Source: Marinobacterium weihaiense
GTDB taxonomy: Bacteria; Pseudomonadota; Gammaproteobacteria; Pseudomonadales; Balneatricaceae
Reading direction: 5' to 3'
DNA: 64,000 bases
Assembly: GCF_019061305.1 (NCBI RefSeq)
Contig: NZ_JAHQZT010000007.1
Coordinates: forward strand, 62,001 to 126,000
Under the pieces are notes generated by a model, which saw only the letters and a program-made list of their open reading frames with translations, was not told the origin of the DNA and ran no database searches. Position numbers and translations under genes: made by a program. This document shows positions 25,833 to 36,241 of this stretch, one piece after another. Within the stretch, counting starts at the first letter, position 1, and each line of letters starts with the position of its first letter.

Positions 25833-27938
25833 TCAGAACCGCAGTTCCATGGAGGCCAGGAAGTTGCGGCCCTCACCGATGACGGTGTTGTTCCGGTCAC
25901 CCCCGGCCAAGTAGTCCTCATCGAACAGGTTTTCCACCTTCAGGCGCAGGGTCAGGTCGGCCTGGTTAAACTGGTGCAGCTGGTGTGATACAGCGGCATC
26001 AAAGCGGGTGTAGCTGTCCTTCTTGTAGGTGTTGCGGGCATCGCCATAACGCTCGCCCACGTGAATGGCACCCAGGTTGAAAGCAGTGCTGTCGGTCAGG
26101 TCGTAGCGGGTCCAGACGCTGGCCGCAAACTCCGGCACGTCGGCCGGGCGGTTGCCGTCCAGTGAGGCGTCGTAGGGGTCCTTGAGTTCGGCATCCAGCC
26201 AAGTGGCCGAGCCCTGCAGGGACAGCTTGTCGGTCAGTCGCCCCGATGCCAGGATTTCGGCACCGACGTGTTTCTGTTCGCCGACCTGGCGCGTTTCCAC
26301 CAGGCCCGCGCCCAGGTCGTCACGGTCACGGGTCAGAACCTTGTTGGTCTGGGTCAGATCGAACACGGCGGCACTGAACATCAGACGGTCGTCCATCAGG
26401 TTCCACTTGGTGCCCAGCTCGTAGATTTCACCGCTGACCGGGTCCAGTGTCATGCCATCGTTGATGTCATCCGGGTTGCTGACCGGGCTCTGTGGCTCGA
26501 AGCTTTCGGCATAGGTCAGGTATACGGAGCCGGCCGGAGTCGGGTGGTAGATGACGCCGGCCTTGGGTACCAGGTTGCCCTGATTGTCGTCACCACTGTC
26601 TTCGTAGTCGTAACGGGCACCTATCAGCAGCTGCCACTGCGGGTTCAGGGTGATCAGGTCCTGTACATAAAGGCCATAGGAATCACGCTCCGGGTAGACG
26701 CGCGCATCCGCGGTGCGGTAATCGAGGTCGGCCGGTTTTTCGATGGGCTGCCCGACGGTTGCGTCCACCGCATTGCTGCCACGGAAACTCTGTTGCTGGC
26801 GCTTGTAGTAGTAGTTGAGCCAGTTGGCGCCAATCAGCACCTCATGCTGGACCTGTCCGGTATTAAAATGTCCATTGAGGTCGGCATAGGCGGTGTCAAA
26901 CTGCCAGTTGTCGTGGCGGTCAAAGCCGCTGACCTTGTAGGTGCCGGCAGCGGCGTCGTAATGACTGAAGGACGAGCTTTCCAGGTCATGACGGACGAAG
27001 TCCTGATGGTTGTAACCGGCTTTCAGGCGCCAGTCCTGCCCAAGCTGCCAGTCCAGATCGACGCCGATGTTTTCCACATCGTTGTCAATGTTGGACCACT
27101 GGGCGTTCCAGATGTGCTGATCCCCCAGCACCGGTTTGCCGTTTTCAATCAAGGCACCGGAATCCACGCTGCCATCGTCGTGGGTCTTGTCGTAGTGAAA
27201 GGAGAGGGTCGCCGTGTCGGTCAGGTCATAGTCCACGAACAGGCCGCCGACGAAGCGCTCGGTTTCAGGCGTGCTGCCGTCGGTGTACTCGCGCCAGCTG
27301 TCATACTGCTGGCGTGACAGGACCAGGCGTGCCCGCAGGCGCTCGTCCTCGGTCAGCGCACCGCCGGTGTCCAGCATCGTGCGCAACTCGTTGTCCGAGC
27401 CAACGTCCTGGCGGATGATCGTCTGGCGTTCGTAGGTCGGCTTTTTGGTGACCATGTTGATCAGACCGCCCGGCGCGGACTTGCCGTACAGAAGGCCGGA
27501 CGGGCCTTTCAGAACTTCAACTCGGTCCAGCAATTCGATCGGCTGGCGATAGTGGGACCAGTGCTGCTGACCGTTGCGCAGAAAACCCGAGCCGCTGCTC
27601 AGTTCAAAGCCGCGCAGGGAAAAGCGCTCGCGGTTACGGCTGGTACCGCCGGCCGACACACTGGCATCGTTGCTCAGTACCTGACCCAGGGTGGTCGAGC
27701 CCTGCTCCGTCATCAACTGCTCATTGATGACATTGACCTGCTGGGGCGTTTCCAGCTGATCCATTTCCATGCGCATGGCGCCGCTGCTGGTGATGGTCTT
27801 GAAACCGTCTTGTACACCGGTGATCAGGATACTGTCGTTCTGGACGACCTCCCGGTGACTGGTGTTGTCAGTGGCGTGAGCGGCCTGGGTACTCAGCAGG
27901 GTGGCAATGGCAAGAGCAAGAGGGTGTGGCTTGGGCAT
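25833..27938 (-). CDS. TonB-dependent siderophore receptor
   Basis: A 701-residue outer-membrane receptor. Signal peptide (ending AAHAT, about 1-20), a plug domain (about 45-180) with the ITSSGAMRMEMD and LSNDASVSAGG regions and VLKGPSGLLYGKSAPGGLINMVTK, then a 22-strand barrel ending in SMELRF with the typical terminal Phe. The FhuE/FpvA-like plug indicates a hydroxamate or catecholate siderophore; the ligand is unknown. No long N-terminal signalling domain. It starts at 27938, after AAGGACTGTTCC. A Fur-like site lies just upstream. TonB2 at 12489 is the likely energy source. Confidence 0.94.
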   Translation of the reverse strand: MPKPHPLALAIATLLSTQAAHATDNTSHREVVQNDSILITGVQDGFKTITSSGAMRMEMDQLETPQQVNVINEQLMTEQGSTTLGQVLSNDASVSAGGTSRNRERFSLRGFELSSGSGFLRNGQQHWSHYRQPIELLDRVEVLKGPSGLLYGKSAPGGLINMVTKKPTYERQTIIRQDVGSDNELRTMLDTGGALTEDERLRARLVLSRQQYDSWREYTDGSTPETERFVGGLFVDYDLTDTATLSFHYDKTHDDGSVDSGALIENGKPVLGDQHIWNAQWSNIDNDVENIGVDLDWQLGQDWRLKAGYNHQDFVRHDLESSSFSHYDAAAGTYKVSGFDRHDNWQFDTAYADLNGHFNTGQVQHEVLIGANWLNYYYKRQQQSFRGSNAVDATVGQPIEKPADLDYRTADARVYPERDSYGLYVQDLITLNPQWQLLIGARYDYEDSGDDNQGNLVPKAGVIYHPTPAGSVYLTYAESFEPQSPVSNPDDINDGMTLDPVSGEIYELGTKWNLMDDRLMFSAAVFDLTQTNKVLTRDRDDLGAGLVETRQVGEQKHVGAEILASGRLTDKLSLQGSATWLDAELKDPYDASLDGNRPADVPEFAASVWTRYDLTDSTAFNLGAIHVGERYGDARNTYKKDSYTRFDAAVSHQLHQFNQADLTLRLKVENLFDEDYLAGGDRNNTVIGEGRNFLASMELRF

Positions 27939-27989
27939 GGAACAGTCCTTATGCATTGGCTTCCGGGGATAAGTAAATATTGTAATTAT

Positions 27990-28008
27990 ACTAATGATAA
28001 CAATTCGC
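27990..28008 (-). promoter_or_regulatory. Fur-like site upstream of the siderophore receptor
   Basis: On the minus strand GCGAATTGTTATCATTAGT shows 12 of 19 matches to the Fur consensus by hand, including an unbroken ATCATTA. It is about 50 bases before the receptor start, in an AT-rich promoter region. Confidence 0.55.
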
Positions 28009-28094
28009 GTTAGCAATTAGTTTTTGTGTGAGGCTTTATGGGCCCAGGCCGGATAGCCTCGGTTACAAAAGTCGGTTCCGGTTGCAAAACGCGC

Positions 28095-28100
28095 TATAAT
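28095..28100 (+). promoter_or_regulatory. Candidate -10 box of ygiQ
   Basis: TATAAT, 37 bases before the chosen start. The -35 region is weak. Confidence 0.4.
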
Positions 28101-28136
28101 TGGCCGTTAACTTGTGCCTTACCGACCGGGATCTTC

Positions 28137-30380
28137 ATGCACGCTGTCACTCCGATTTACGATTACACGCCGTACTGGGCCGAATGCTTCGGCTCGGCGC
28201 CTTTCCTGCCCATGTCCCGGAAGGAGATGGATCAGCTCGGCTGGGACAGCTGCGACATCATCATCGTCACCGGCGATGCCTACGTGGATCATCCCTCCTT
28301 CGGCATGGCGATCATCGGCCGCCTGCTGGAAGCCCAGGGCTTTCGCGTCGGTATCATCGCTCAGCCGGAGTGGCACTCGGCCGATCCCTTCAAGGCGCTT
28401 GGCAAGCCAAACCTGTTCTTCGGCATCGCCGCCGGCAACATGGATTCGATGATCAACCGCTACACGGCTGATCGAAAAATCCGCTCCGACGACGCCTATA
28501 CCCCGGGCGGCAAGGCGGGCAAGCGCCCGGACCGTGCCAGCCTGGTGTACAGCCAGCGCTGCCGTGAAGCCTACAAGGATGTGCCGATCATTCTCGGTGG
28601 TATCGAAGGCTCGCTGCGCCGCATCGCGCATTACGATTACTGGCAGGACAAGGTGCGCCGTTCCATCCTGCTGGATGCCCGCGCCGACCTGCTGCTGTAC
28701 GGCAATGCCGAGCGCGCCGTGGTTGAGGTGGCCCACCGCATCGCCCGGGGCGAACTGGTCAGCGAGATCACCGATGTGCGCGGCACGGCATTCGTGCGCA
28801 AGGACACCCCCGAAGGCTGGATGGAGATCGACTCCACCCGCATCGACCGTCCGGGCAAGATCGACAAGATCATCAATCCCTATGTGAATACCCGTGACCT
28901 GGACGCCTGCCAGATCGAAAACGGCCGTGACGATGGCGAGACCGCCGAGATGGACGCCGAGGACGAGGTGCAGATTTTGCACATCGAGCCGCGGGTGAAG
29001 CTGGACCGCAGCCAGACGGTGATTCGTCTGCCGTCGTTTGAAAAGGTCAGCAAGGACCCGGTGCTCTACGCCCACGCCAACCGGGTGCTGCACCTGGAAA
29101 CCAACCCGGGCAACGCCCGTGCGCTGGTGCAGTTGCACGGCGATCAGGAGGTCTGGCTCAACCCGCCGCCGATTCCGCTGAGCACCGAAGAGATGGATCA
29201 CGTCTTTGGTTTGCCGTACCAGCGCGTGCCGCACCCGACCTACGGCAAGGCGGAGATCCCGGCGTACAAGATGATCCGGTTCTCGGTCAATATCATGCGC
29301 GGCTGCTTTGGCGGCTGTACTTTCTGCTCCATCACCGAGCACGAAGGGCGCATCATCCAGAACCGCTCTCACGAGTCGATCCTCAACGAGATCGAAGAGA
29401 TTCGCGACAAGGTGCCGGGCTTTACCGGCGTCATCTCCGATCTGGGTGGCCCGACCGCCAACATGTACCGGCTGGCATGCAAGAGCCGTGAAATCGAAGC
29501 GGCCTGCCGCAAGCCATCCTGCGTGTTCCCCGGTATCTGCCAGAACCTGAACACCGATCACAGCTCGCTGACCGGTCTGTACCGCAAGGCGCGGGATCTC
29601 AAGGGCGTGAACAAGATCCTGATCGCCTCCGGCCTGCGCTATGATCTAGCGGTGGAAGACCCCGAGTACGTGCGCGAGCTGGTGACTCACCATGTCGGCG
29701 GCTATCTAAAAATCGCGCCCGAGCATACCGAGCGTGGTGTGCTCGACAAGATGATGAAGCCGGGTATCGGCACCTATGATGCCTTCAAGCGCATGTTCGA
29801 GAAGTTCTCCAAGGAGGCGGGCAAGGATCAGTACCTGATCCCGTACTTCATCGCGGCGCACCCGGGCACCACCGACGAGGATATGATGAACCTGGCGCTC
29901 TGGCTCAAGCGCAACGACTTCAAGGCCGACCAGGTGCAGGCGTTCTATCCGTCCCCCATGGCCACCGCTACGGCGATGTACCACTCCGGTCGCAACCCGC
30001 TGCGCAAGCTGACCTACAAGAAGAGTGGCGAGAAGGTGGAAACGGCCAAGGGCGAACGCCAGCGCCGTCTGCATAAGGCGTTCCTGCGCTGGCACGATCC
30101 GGACAACTGGCCGCTGCTGCGCGAGGCGCTGACCGCCATGGGCCGTGCCGACCTGATCGGTGACGGGGAGAAGCAGTTGATTCCGGCGACCCAGCCCGAG
30201 GATGCCCAGCATGTGAATCCGCGGCGCAAGAACTCGCCCAAGGCGGCGCCCGCGAAGGCGCGTGCCGGCAAGGGTAAACTGCTGACTCAGCACACCGGTC
30301 TGCCGCCTCGCGCGGGCAACAAGCCCGGGCGTGGCGGCAAGCACAAGCCGAACGCGGGGGGCCGTTCCGGTCGCCGTTGA
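28137..30380 (+). CDS. ygiQ: YgiQ family radical SAM protein
   Basis: A 747-residue protein. N-terminal YgiQ domain (about 1-330), then a radical-SAM core with the cluster motif CFGGCTFC (Cx3Cx2C) near residue 390, and a basic tail of about 60 residues rich in K, R, G and A, as in many YgiQ proteins. The reaction is unknown. ATG 28137 is supported by family starts of the form PIYDYTPYW a few residues in, and by the TATAAT upstream. Confidence 0.93.
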   Translation: MHAVTPIYDYTPYWAECFGSAPFLPMSRKEMDQLGWDSCDIIIVTGDAYVDHPSFGMAIIGRLLEAQGFRVGIIAQPEWHSADPFKALGKPNLFFGIAAGNMDSMINRYTADRKIRSDDAYTPGGKAGKRPDRASLVYSQRCREAYKDVPIILGGIEGSLRRIAHYDYWQDKVRRSILLDARADLLLYGNAERAVVEVAHRIARGELVSEITDVRGTAFVRKDTPEGWMEIDSTRIDRPGKIDKIINPYVNTRDLDACQIENGRDDGETAEMDAEDEVQILHIEPRVKLDRSQTVIRLPSFEKVSKDPVLYAHANRVLHLETNPGNARALVQLHGDQEVWLNPPPIPLSTEEMDHVFGLPYQRVPHPTYGKAEIPAYKMIRFSVNIMRGCFGGCTFCSITEHEGRIIQNRSHESILNEIEEIRDKVPGFTGVISDLGGPTANMYRLACKSREIEAACRKPSCVFPGICQNLNTDHSSLTGLYRKARDLKGVNKILIASGLRYDLAVEDPEYVRELVTHHVGGYLKIAPEHTERGVLDKMMKPGIGTYDAFKRMFEKFSKEAGKDQYLIPYFIAAHPGTTDEDMMNLALWLKRNDFKADQVQAFYPSPMATATAMYHSGRNPLRKLTYKKSGEKVETAKGERQRRLHKAFLRWHDPDNWPLLREALTAMGRADLIGDGEKQLIPATQPEDAQHVNPRRKNSPKAAPAKARAGKGKLLTQHTGLPPRAGNKPGRGGKHKPNAGGRSGRR

Positions 30381-30422
30381 GTGGCTCTAACGCCGGCCTG
30401 CAGCGTCAGACCGGCCGTTGCC

Positions 30423-31445
30423 TCAGCGCCGGCTGATCTCCTGCTTCAATGCGTCGTCATCCTCGAACGGCGTTGGGCGAGGAGTGGCGTCGGCGGAGGG
30501 CGGCAGCATCGGCAGCAGGAATCGGGGCTGGTCGCCGGTCAGCGTTTTCAAGAATGCCACTATCTTGGCATTCTCTTCCTGGCTGAACTCACGCCCTAGC
30601 TGCAGCCGAGCCATGATATCCACAGCCTCGGTCAGCGTTGCCGCCTCGCCATCATGAAAGTAGGGGTACGTCAGTTCCACATTGCGCAGTGTCGGGACCT
30701 TGAACGTGAACCGATCGGCATCCTTGCCGGTTACCGCAATCCGGCCTTCGGCCGGGTTGGAGGTGCTGTAGGGTTTGACGACCCCCATTTTCTGGAGTGA
30801 GTTGCCGCCCACGGCTGCACCGTTGTGGCAGGCAGTGCAGCCACTGCTCTTGAACAGCTCGTAACCTTCCCGTTCGAAGGATGTAATGGCTTCGGCATCC
30901 CCCAGCAGCCATTGGTCAAAGGGCGCGTTGGGAGTCACCAGTGTCTTTTCGAACTCCGCAATGGCTCCGGTGATACGTTCGATACTGACATCTTCACCAT
31001 TGAAAACCAGCTTGAATTCGCGCACGTAGCCGGGAATGGACGAGATGACGTCAACGGCCAGCGCGTGTGAAGAGCCCATTTCCATCGGGTTGGCGATGGG
31101 GCCTCCGGCCTGTTCCTGCAGATCTTCAGCTCGCCCGTCCCAAAACTGCGCCAAGTTCAGGCTGGCATTGAGCACGGTGGGGGAGTTGATAGGGCCTTGC
31201 TGCCAGTTGTCACCGATCGATGTTTTCAGGTTGTCGGTGCCGCCCATGCTGAGGTTATGGCAGGAGTTACATGAAATGACTCCCGATTTAGACAAGCGGG
31301 GATCGAAGTAGAGCTTCTTGCCCAGTTCCGCCATGGCCGCATTGATTTCCTTTACCGGCTGAATGGGTTGAATCGGTTCCGTGGCTTGAAGCTGCGGGCT
31401 GGCTCCGACGGCAAGTGCCAGGAGCGAGATTTTCAGTATGTTCAT
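30423..31445 (-). CDS. Di-haem cytochrome c peroxidase (CcpA/MauG family)
   Basis: A 340-residue periplasmic enzyme that reduces H2O2 with electrons from small cytochromes. Signal peptide (ending LQATE, about 1-22). Two CxxCH haem sites: CNSCH near residue 59-63 and CTACH near 203-207. Other family motifs: LGKKLYFDPRLS, PTVLNAS, FWDGRA and VPTLRNVELTYPYFHDG. The C-terminus ends in a Pro/Asp-rich tail. Monocistronic. Convergent with ygiQ at 42 bases. Confidence 0.93.
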   Translation of the reverse strand: MNILKISLLALAVGASPQLQATEPIQPIQPVKEINAAMAELGKKLYFDPRLSKSGVISCNSCHNLSMGGTDNLKTSIGDNWQQGPINSPTVLNASLNLAQFWDGRAEDLQEQAGGPIANPMEMGSSHALAVDVISSIPGYVREFKLVFNGEDVSIERITGAIAEFEKTLVTPNAPFDQWLLGDAEAITSFEREGYELFKSSGCTACHNGAAVGGNSLQKMGVVKPYSTSNPAEGRIAVTGKDADRFTFKVPTLRNVELTYPYFHDGEAATLTEAVDIMARLQLGREFSQEENAKIVAFLKTLTGDQPRFLLPMLPPSADATPRPTPFEDDDALKQEISRR

Positions 31446-32239
31446 GACAGTCCTTTGATTTGCGTGTATCGCGTGTACGGTGAATTACATTTCATCGCCC
31501 GGGCATTGTGAAGTCAGCCAGGGCTTTGGGCAATGTGGAAAATGGGGGACACTGCAGGGTACAGCGGTGAGAAAGGGGGCCGCCCGATTGGCGTTTGCGT
31601 GTCAATTAGAGGGGTAAAAAATGCCCTTTGGAGCATTGTAATTGGGATTTACTGGGGTATTATGCGGTAAAGATATTTTATCCGGTGTGATTTGCGCAGG
31701 GCTTGCCAAGCGTAAATCCGGCCCTTGAAAAGGGCACCGGGCGACCGGAGCAATCCGGTACGGAGTTTGATTTAGTTGATTCGATTTTTATTCAGCAACC
31801 CCGGGGTTGCCCGTAAAAACCCGACAATCGCACCCCCGCGTGCGAGGAACAGCTTGTATACCATCCGGCACATCATGATGGCTCCCGAGATGGTCTCCTC
31901 CCTGTTTTACCTGCGTTCTTTATCCACTTCCCGTTCATTCCGCTCAGACAGCACCTTCATCGGCCGCCGCGCCTTCGGTCGTCTCGTCACGGGATCGCAA
32001 CGAAGTGTGGATAGACTAGACTTGTCGAGGTTTTCAACGGTACTGGTGCACGTCGTGTCTGTACCATGGAAGATTTCCGCCTCCGGTTGACTGGAGGCAG
32101 AAGGCGCCCGCGGCCACCGGCGGCGGGCACGGGATTCGGCATGAGGCCGTTTCCCCACGATCGGATGGCACCCGAGTGCGTCCAAACATAAGAAAAACCA
32201 GCACATCGCTGGTGTACATGCAAAAGAAAGAGGCAAAAA
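31446..32239. other. Long intergenic region with tandem hairpins, upstream of the cold-shock gene
   Basis: About 790 bases without a convincing gene; short frames on both strands look random. At 31718-31740 a hairpin (CCG-GCCCTT loop GAA AAGGGC-CGG) is followed at 31744-31759 by a perfect ACCGGA/TCCGGT stem capped by a GCAA tetraloop, then an AT-rich tail. A smaller AATGC/GCATT stem lies at 31620-31637. The part nearest the cold-shock gene (about 32000-32239) is probably its long 5' leader, which is usual for cspA-type genes. Confidence 0.5.
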
Positions 32240-32452
32240 ATGTCACAGCTCGTTACCGGTACCGTCAAGTGGTTCAACGATGAAAAAGGCTTCGGCTTTA
32301 TCCAGCAGGAAAACGGCCCGGACGTGTTCGTTCACTTCCGCGCTATCAACGGTACTGGTCGTCGCACTCTGCACGAAAACCAGACAGTAACTTTCGAAGT
32401 TACCCAGGGCCAGAAAGGTCCCCAGGCTGAAAACGTAACTGTTGTTGCTTAA
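32240..32452 (+). CDS. Cold-shock protein (CspA family)
   Basis: A 70-residue OB-fold protein that binds single-stranded RNA and DNA. RNP1 (KGFGFI) and RNP2 (VFVHF) motifs are intact, and VKWFNDEKG precedes. Ribosome site AAAGAGGC lies upstream of ATG. Its long leader and following terminator suggest a single-gene, cold- or growth-regulated mRNA. The letter (A, D, E, G) within the family cannot be given safely. Confidence 0.95.
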   Translation: MSQLVTGTVKWFNDEKGFGFIQQENGPDVFVHFRAINGTGRRTLHENQTVTFEVTQGQKGPQAENVTVVA

Positions 32453-32473
32453 TCGCTGACAGTTCGGATTCGC

Positions 32474-32506
32474 AACAGCGGGCGTTCTGCCCGCTGTTCT
32501 GTTTTT
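32474..32506 (+). terminator. Terminator after the cold-shock gene
   Basis: Perfect 10-bp stem AACAGCGGGC/GCCCGCTGTT with a GTTCT loop, followed by CTGTTTTT. Confidence 0.92.
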
Positions 32507-32518
32507 GACTCTCCGCTT

Positions 32519-33466
32519 TCAGGGGCGCGGCACCGCCAGCGGCAGCTGCAGACCCGTCTCGCTTTCCCCCAGCAGCCAGGGCTGATTAAGCTCGATGGCT
32601 TCACGCAGAAACTGCCATAGCAAACGTACCCGCAGCAACTGACGCTGCTCGCTGCGTGCGGCAATCCAGAATTCACGACAGATCTCGATTTCCTGCTGCA
32701 GCACGGACAGCAGGGTATTTTCCTGTGCCGCCATGAAACAGGGCAAAACTGCCAGCCCGGCACCGGCTCGCACGGCATGCAACTGGGCAATCACGCTCGT
32801 GCTGCGTTGCACAAAGTGAGGCTGGGAGGATAGCTCGCGCAGGAGCGGATCCAGATAGCACAGCTGGTCACTGAAAATCAGGTCATCCACATACCCGATC
32901 AGCTCGAAGCGTGACAGGTCGCCCACATGTTCGGGGGCGCCCCTGCGCGCCAGGTAGCCGGCTTCACCGTAGAGGCGCAGCCGGTAGTCACACAGCCGGG
33001 ACACGACCATTTCGGCATTTTTCGGACGGTCAATGGTGATCGCCAGATCGGCTTCATGACGGCTGAGGTTGACCGCGCGAGGCAGTGCCAGCAGTTCCAC
33101 GGTGACATCCGGATAACGGCGCTGAAAGGCGCTGAGCAGCGGGGTAATGACGTAGGTGCCGAAGCCTTCTGTGACGCCGACGCGGATCTGTCCGCTAACT
33201 TGCAGGTTCTGATTGCTGATGCCTTCCTGGGCGCTGCCGGCCTGGCGTGACATCTCCTCGGCAAACAGCAGCAGCTGCTCGCCGGCGGCGGTCAGACGAT
33301 AGCCGCTGGTACTGCGCTCGAACAGCTGGGTATTGAGCTCGGTTTCAAAGCGTCGAATGCGACGCGATACCGTGGAGTGATCGATAGCGAGCCGTCGGGC
33401 GGCATCGGTCAGGCGGTCGGCACGGGCGACTTCAAGAAAAATCTGCATGTCTTGCCAGTTGAGCAT
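32519..33466 (-). CDS. LysR-type regulator divergent from mmsA
   Basis: A 315-residue LTTR. N-terminal winged helix-turn-helix (about 4-62: DMQIFLEVARADRLTDAARRL and DHSTVSRRIRRFE), then an effector-binding domain (about 92-300). The gene faces away from mmsA with 144 bases between, the standard layout for control of the neighbouring catabolic gene. A perfect TGTGCA-N4-TGCACA dyad lies in the gap. Inducer unknown. Confidence 0.92.
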   Translation of the reverse strand: MLNWQDMQIFLEVARADRLTDAARRLAIDHSTVSRRIRRFETELNTQLFERSTSGYRLTAAGEQLLLFAEEMSRQAGSAQEGISNQNLQVSGQIRVGVTEGFGTYVITPLLSAFQRRYPDVTVELLALPRAVNLSRHEADLAITIDRPKNAEMVVSRLCDYRLRLYGEAGYLARRGAPEHVGDLSRFELIGYVDDLIFSDQLCYLDPLLRELSSQPHFVQRSTSVIAQLHAVRAGAGLAVLPCFMAAQENTLLSVLQQEIEICREFWIAARSEQRQLLRVRLLWQFLREAIELNQPWLLGESETGLQLPLAVPRP

Positions 33467-33478
33467 TCCCTATCCCTC

Positions 33479-33494
33479 TGTGCATTTTTGCACA
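33479..33494. promoter_or_regulatory. Inverted repeat, likely LysR operator
   Basis: TGTGCATTTTTGCACA: TGTGCA and TGCACA around TTTT. It lies just upstream of the regulator gene, within the divergent promoter region. A T-N-A dyad of this kind fits LTTR sites. Confidence 0.6.
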
Positions 33495-33610
33495 AGCAAT
33501 GTGCTTGGCTGAGCGTTGTCTGTCAACCACATGCGCCGCTAGACTCGAATGCACCTGCAACAGGGTTCTGTTTTGCCTGAATACACAAAAAATATAAGGA
33601 GATCAGGTGC

Positions 33611-35110
33611 ATGTCGGTTCGAGAAATCCCGCTTTTCATCAATGGTGAAGCCGTACGTTCAAACAGCAGCGAATGGCGTGACGTGGTCAACCCGGCGACG
33701 CAGGAGGTGGTGGCACGTGTGCCTTTTGCCACCGAAGCCGAAGTCAATCGGGCGGTGGCGGCGGCCAGTGAAGCCTTCAAAAGCTGGCGCAAGGTATCTC
33801 TGGCGCAGCGCATGCGCATCATGCTGCGCTTCCAGGCGCTGGTGCGCGAGCATACTGCCGAGCTGGCGGCACTGATCACCGAAGAGCACGGCAAGACGCT
33901 GCCGGATGCCGAGGGTGAAGTGGGGCGTGGGCTGGAAGTGATCGAACACGCCTGCTCCATCACCTCGTTGCAGCTGGGCGAAATCGCTGAAAATGCCGCG
34001 GGCAATGTCAATGTCTACTCGCTGCAGCAGCCGCTGGGTGTAGGGGCCGGCATCACCGCGTTCAACTTCCCGGTGATGCTGCCCTGTTTCATGTTCCCGC
34101 TGGCGATCGCCACTGGCAATACCTTCGTGCTCAAACCGTCTGAGCAGGACCCGACCTCCACCATGCGCCTGGTCGAGCTGGCCCACGAGGCGGGTATCCC
34201 CGCGGGGGTGCTTAACGTGGTGCATGGCGGCCCGGCTGTGGCCAACCAGATCTGCGATCACCCGGATATCAAGGCACTGTCCTTCATCGGTTCCACCCAC
34301 GTGGGCACCCACATCTATGACCGCGCCGGTGCCGCCGGCAAGCGCGTGCAGTCGATGATGGGCGCCAAGAACCACTGCGTGATCATGCCGGATGCCAACC
34401 GCAGCCAGGCAATCAACAATGTGATCGGTTCCTGCTTTGGTGCGGCGGGGCAGCGCTGCATGGCCAACTCGGTGGTGGTGCTGGTCGGCCAGGCGAAAGA
34501 GTGGCTGCCGGAAATCATCGAAAGCTCCAGAACCATGAAGGTGGGGCCGGGCACTCAGCGTGACGCCGACCTGGGGCCGCTGGTGTCACCGCAGGCGCGC
34601 GACCGTGTGGTCAGCCTGATCGATACCGGTGTCGCCGAGGGCGCGACCCTGGCACTGGACGGGCGTGGTATCAGCGTCGACGGGTATCCCAACGGCAACT
34701 TTGTCGGTCCCACCATCTTCACCGACGTGAAGCCGGGCATGCGCATCTATGATGAAGAGATCTTCGGCCCGGTGATGTGCATCGTGACCGCGGAGACGCT
34801 GGACGAGGCCATCGAATTCATCAACGCCAACCCCAACGGCAACGGTACCTCCATCTTCACCAGTTCCGGCTGGGCGGCGCGCCGCTACGAGGCCGATATC
34901 GATGTGGGCCAGGTCGGCATCAACGTGCCGATTCCGGTGCCGGTGGCCTTCTTCAGCTTTACCGGCTCCCGTGCCTCCAAGCTGGGTGACCTGGGTCCGA
35001 ACGGCAAGCAGGCGATCCAGTTCTGGACCCAGACCAAGACCGTCACCTCGCGCTGGTTCGAGCCGGACAGCGAATCTGACGGCGTCAATACGACCATCAG
35101 CATGAAGTAA
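33611..35110 (+). CDS. mmsA: CoA-acylating methylmalonate-semialdehyde dehydrogenase
   Basis: A 499-residue NAD-dependent aldehyde dehydrogenase that turns (methyl)malonate semialdehyde plus CoA into propionyl- or acetyl-CoA and CO2. Signs: [15 protein letters not shown] with [11 protein letters not shown] (NAD site), FIGSTHVG, and the catalytic Cys in [11 protein letters not shown] near residue 283; the QRCMA form and MSMMGAKNH-like stretch are MmsA hallmarks. The same enzyme type serves valine, inositol and 3-hydroxypropionate/DMSP breakdown (DddC). Ribosome site AAGGAG 8 bases before ATG. Downstream TRAP genes suggest joint function. Confidence 0.93.
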   Translation: MSVREIPLFINGEAVRSNSSEWRDVVNPATQEVVARVPFATEAEVNRAVAAASEAFKSWRKVSLAQRMRIMLRFQALVREHTAELAALITEEHGKTLPDAEGEVGRGLEVIEHACSITSLQLGEIAENAAGNVNVYSLQQPLGVGAGITAFNFPVMLPCFMFPLAIATGNTFVLKPSEQDPTSTMRLVELAHEAGIPAGVLNVVHGGPAVANQICDHPDIKALSFIGSTHVGTHIYDRAGAAGKRVQSMMGAKNHCVIMPDANRSQAINNVIGSCFGAAGQRCMANSVVVLVGQAKEWLPEIIESSRTMKVGPGTQRDADLGPLVSPQARDRVVSLIDTGVAEGATLALDGRGISVDGYPNGNFVGPTIFTDVKPGMRIYDEEIFGPVMCIVTAETLDEAIEFINANPNGNGTSIFTSSGWAARRYEADIDVGQVGINVPIPVPVAFFSFTGSRASKLGDLGPNGKQAIQFWTQTKTVTSRWFEPDSESDGVNTTISMK

Positions 35111-35191
35111 ACCCCGGTCGACACGGTTGTCAGCCAACCGTGTCGCTGTATCCTGTTTTCACCCGCAATAAAAACAAAAGGAAGTGAAATC

Positions 35192-36241
35192 ATGAGTCAG
35201 TATTCCCGCTTTACCACTGCTCTGGGCGCCGGTGCCGCTGCACTGGCACTGTCCACGACCCTGCACGCGGCCGGGCCGTCCAAGCTGGACGTGGCCAACA
35301 CCTTCAACACCAACATCTTCATCGGTGAAGGCGCGGTGCGCTTTGCCTAAGAACTGGAAACCGTGACCGACGGCAAGGTCAAGCTGAAGGTGCACAACCC
35401 CGGCGACCTGGTGCCGGCGTTCGAGGTGTTCAATGCGGTTTCCTCTGGTGCGGTACCGGCCGGCTGGGACTGGATCGGTTACTGGGCCGGCACCGTGCCG
35501 GTGACCAACCTCTACGGCGCGCTGCCCTTTGGTCCGTCGCCAGAAGCCTTCATGTCCTGGATGTGGGCGGGCGAGGGCACCGAGATCCTGCAAAGCGCCT
35601 ATGACCAGTACAACGTGAAAGTGCTGCCGTGCTTTATTTCGCCACAGGAAACCGGGGGCTGGTACAGCAAGGAAATCAAGGATATCAAAGACTTCGAAGG
35701 CCTGCGCATGCGCATCTCCGGCCTGGGCGCGAAGGTGCTGAACAAGTACGGTGCCTCCACCCAGCTGATTCCGGGCGGTGAAATCTACCTGGCGCTGGAG
35801 CGTGGCCGCATCGACGCCACCGAGTTCTCGGTGCCGCAGGTGGACCAGATCATGGGCTTCGAGGAAGTCACCAAGTATTACTACTTCCCGGGATGGCACC
35901 AGTCCGCCAGCTGGTTCTCGTTCATCATCAACAAGGATGTCTGGAACGAGTACGACGCTGCCACCAAGGCCAAGTTCGAGACCGCCTGCCGCTCCACGCT
36001 GCAGTGGGCCATGGCGGAAGCACCGGCCGAGCAGATTCGCACCATCCGCAAGCTGGAAGAGAAGGGCATCGAGGTCAAGCGCTTCCCCGATCCGGTTCTG
36101 GCCGAGCTGCGCAAGGGCTGGGATGAAGTGCGCGAAGAGGAAATGAAAAACAATCCGCTGTTCGCCAAGGCGTACAAATCGCTGATGGAACACAGCAAAC
36201 TGGTGGATGAGTGGTATGAGCTGCAAGCAACTCCGCGTTAA
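35192..36241 (+). pseudogene. dctP: TRAP transporter substrate-binding protein DctP, interrupted by TAA
   Basis: A periplasmic binding protein of the TakP/alpha-keto-acid type, 349 codons when read through. ATG 35192 follows AAAAGGAAGTG and encodes a signal peptide (ending TTLHAA) and the mature start KLDVANTFNTN. Codon 53 is TAA (35348-35350) where the family has Glu in RFAEELE; the frame then runs intact to 36241 with GGEIYLALERGRIDATEF and YYYFPGWHQ. A single G-to-T change explains it. Without this protein the permease below would have no substrate delivery. A downstream GTG (35363) could restart but gives no signal peptide. Confidence 0.9.

Noticed and set aside
31681-31770. Tandem hairpins as a c-di-GMP (GEMM) or glycine riboswitch
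   Set aside because: The conserved cores of these classes are not present; only general stem-loops are seen.
31776-32090. A 104-residue plus-strand frame before the cold-shock gene
   Set aside because: No ribosome site, no family pattern, and it lies in the expected leader/intergenic DNA; opposite-strand frames are equally long.
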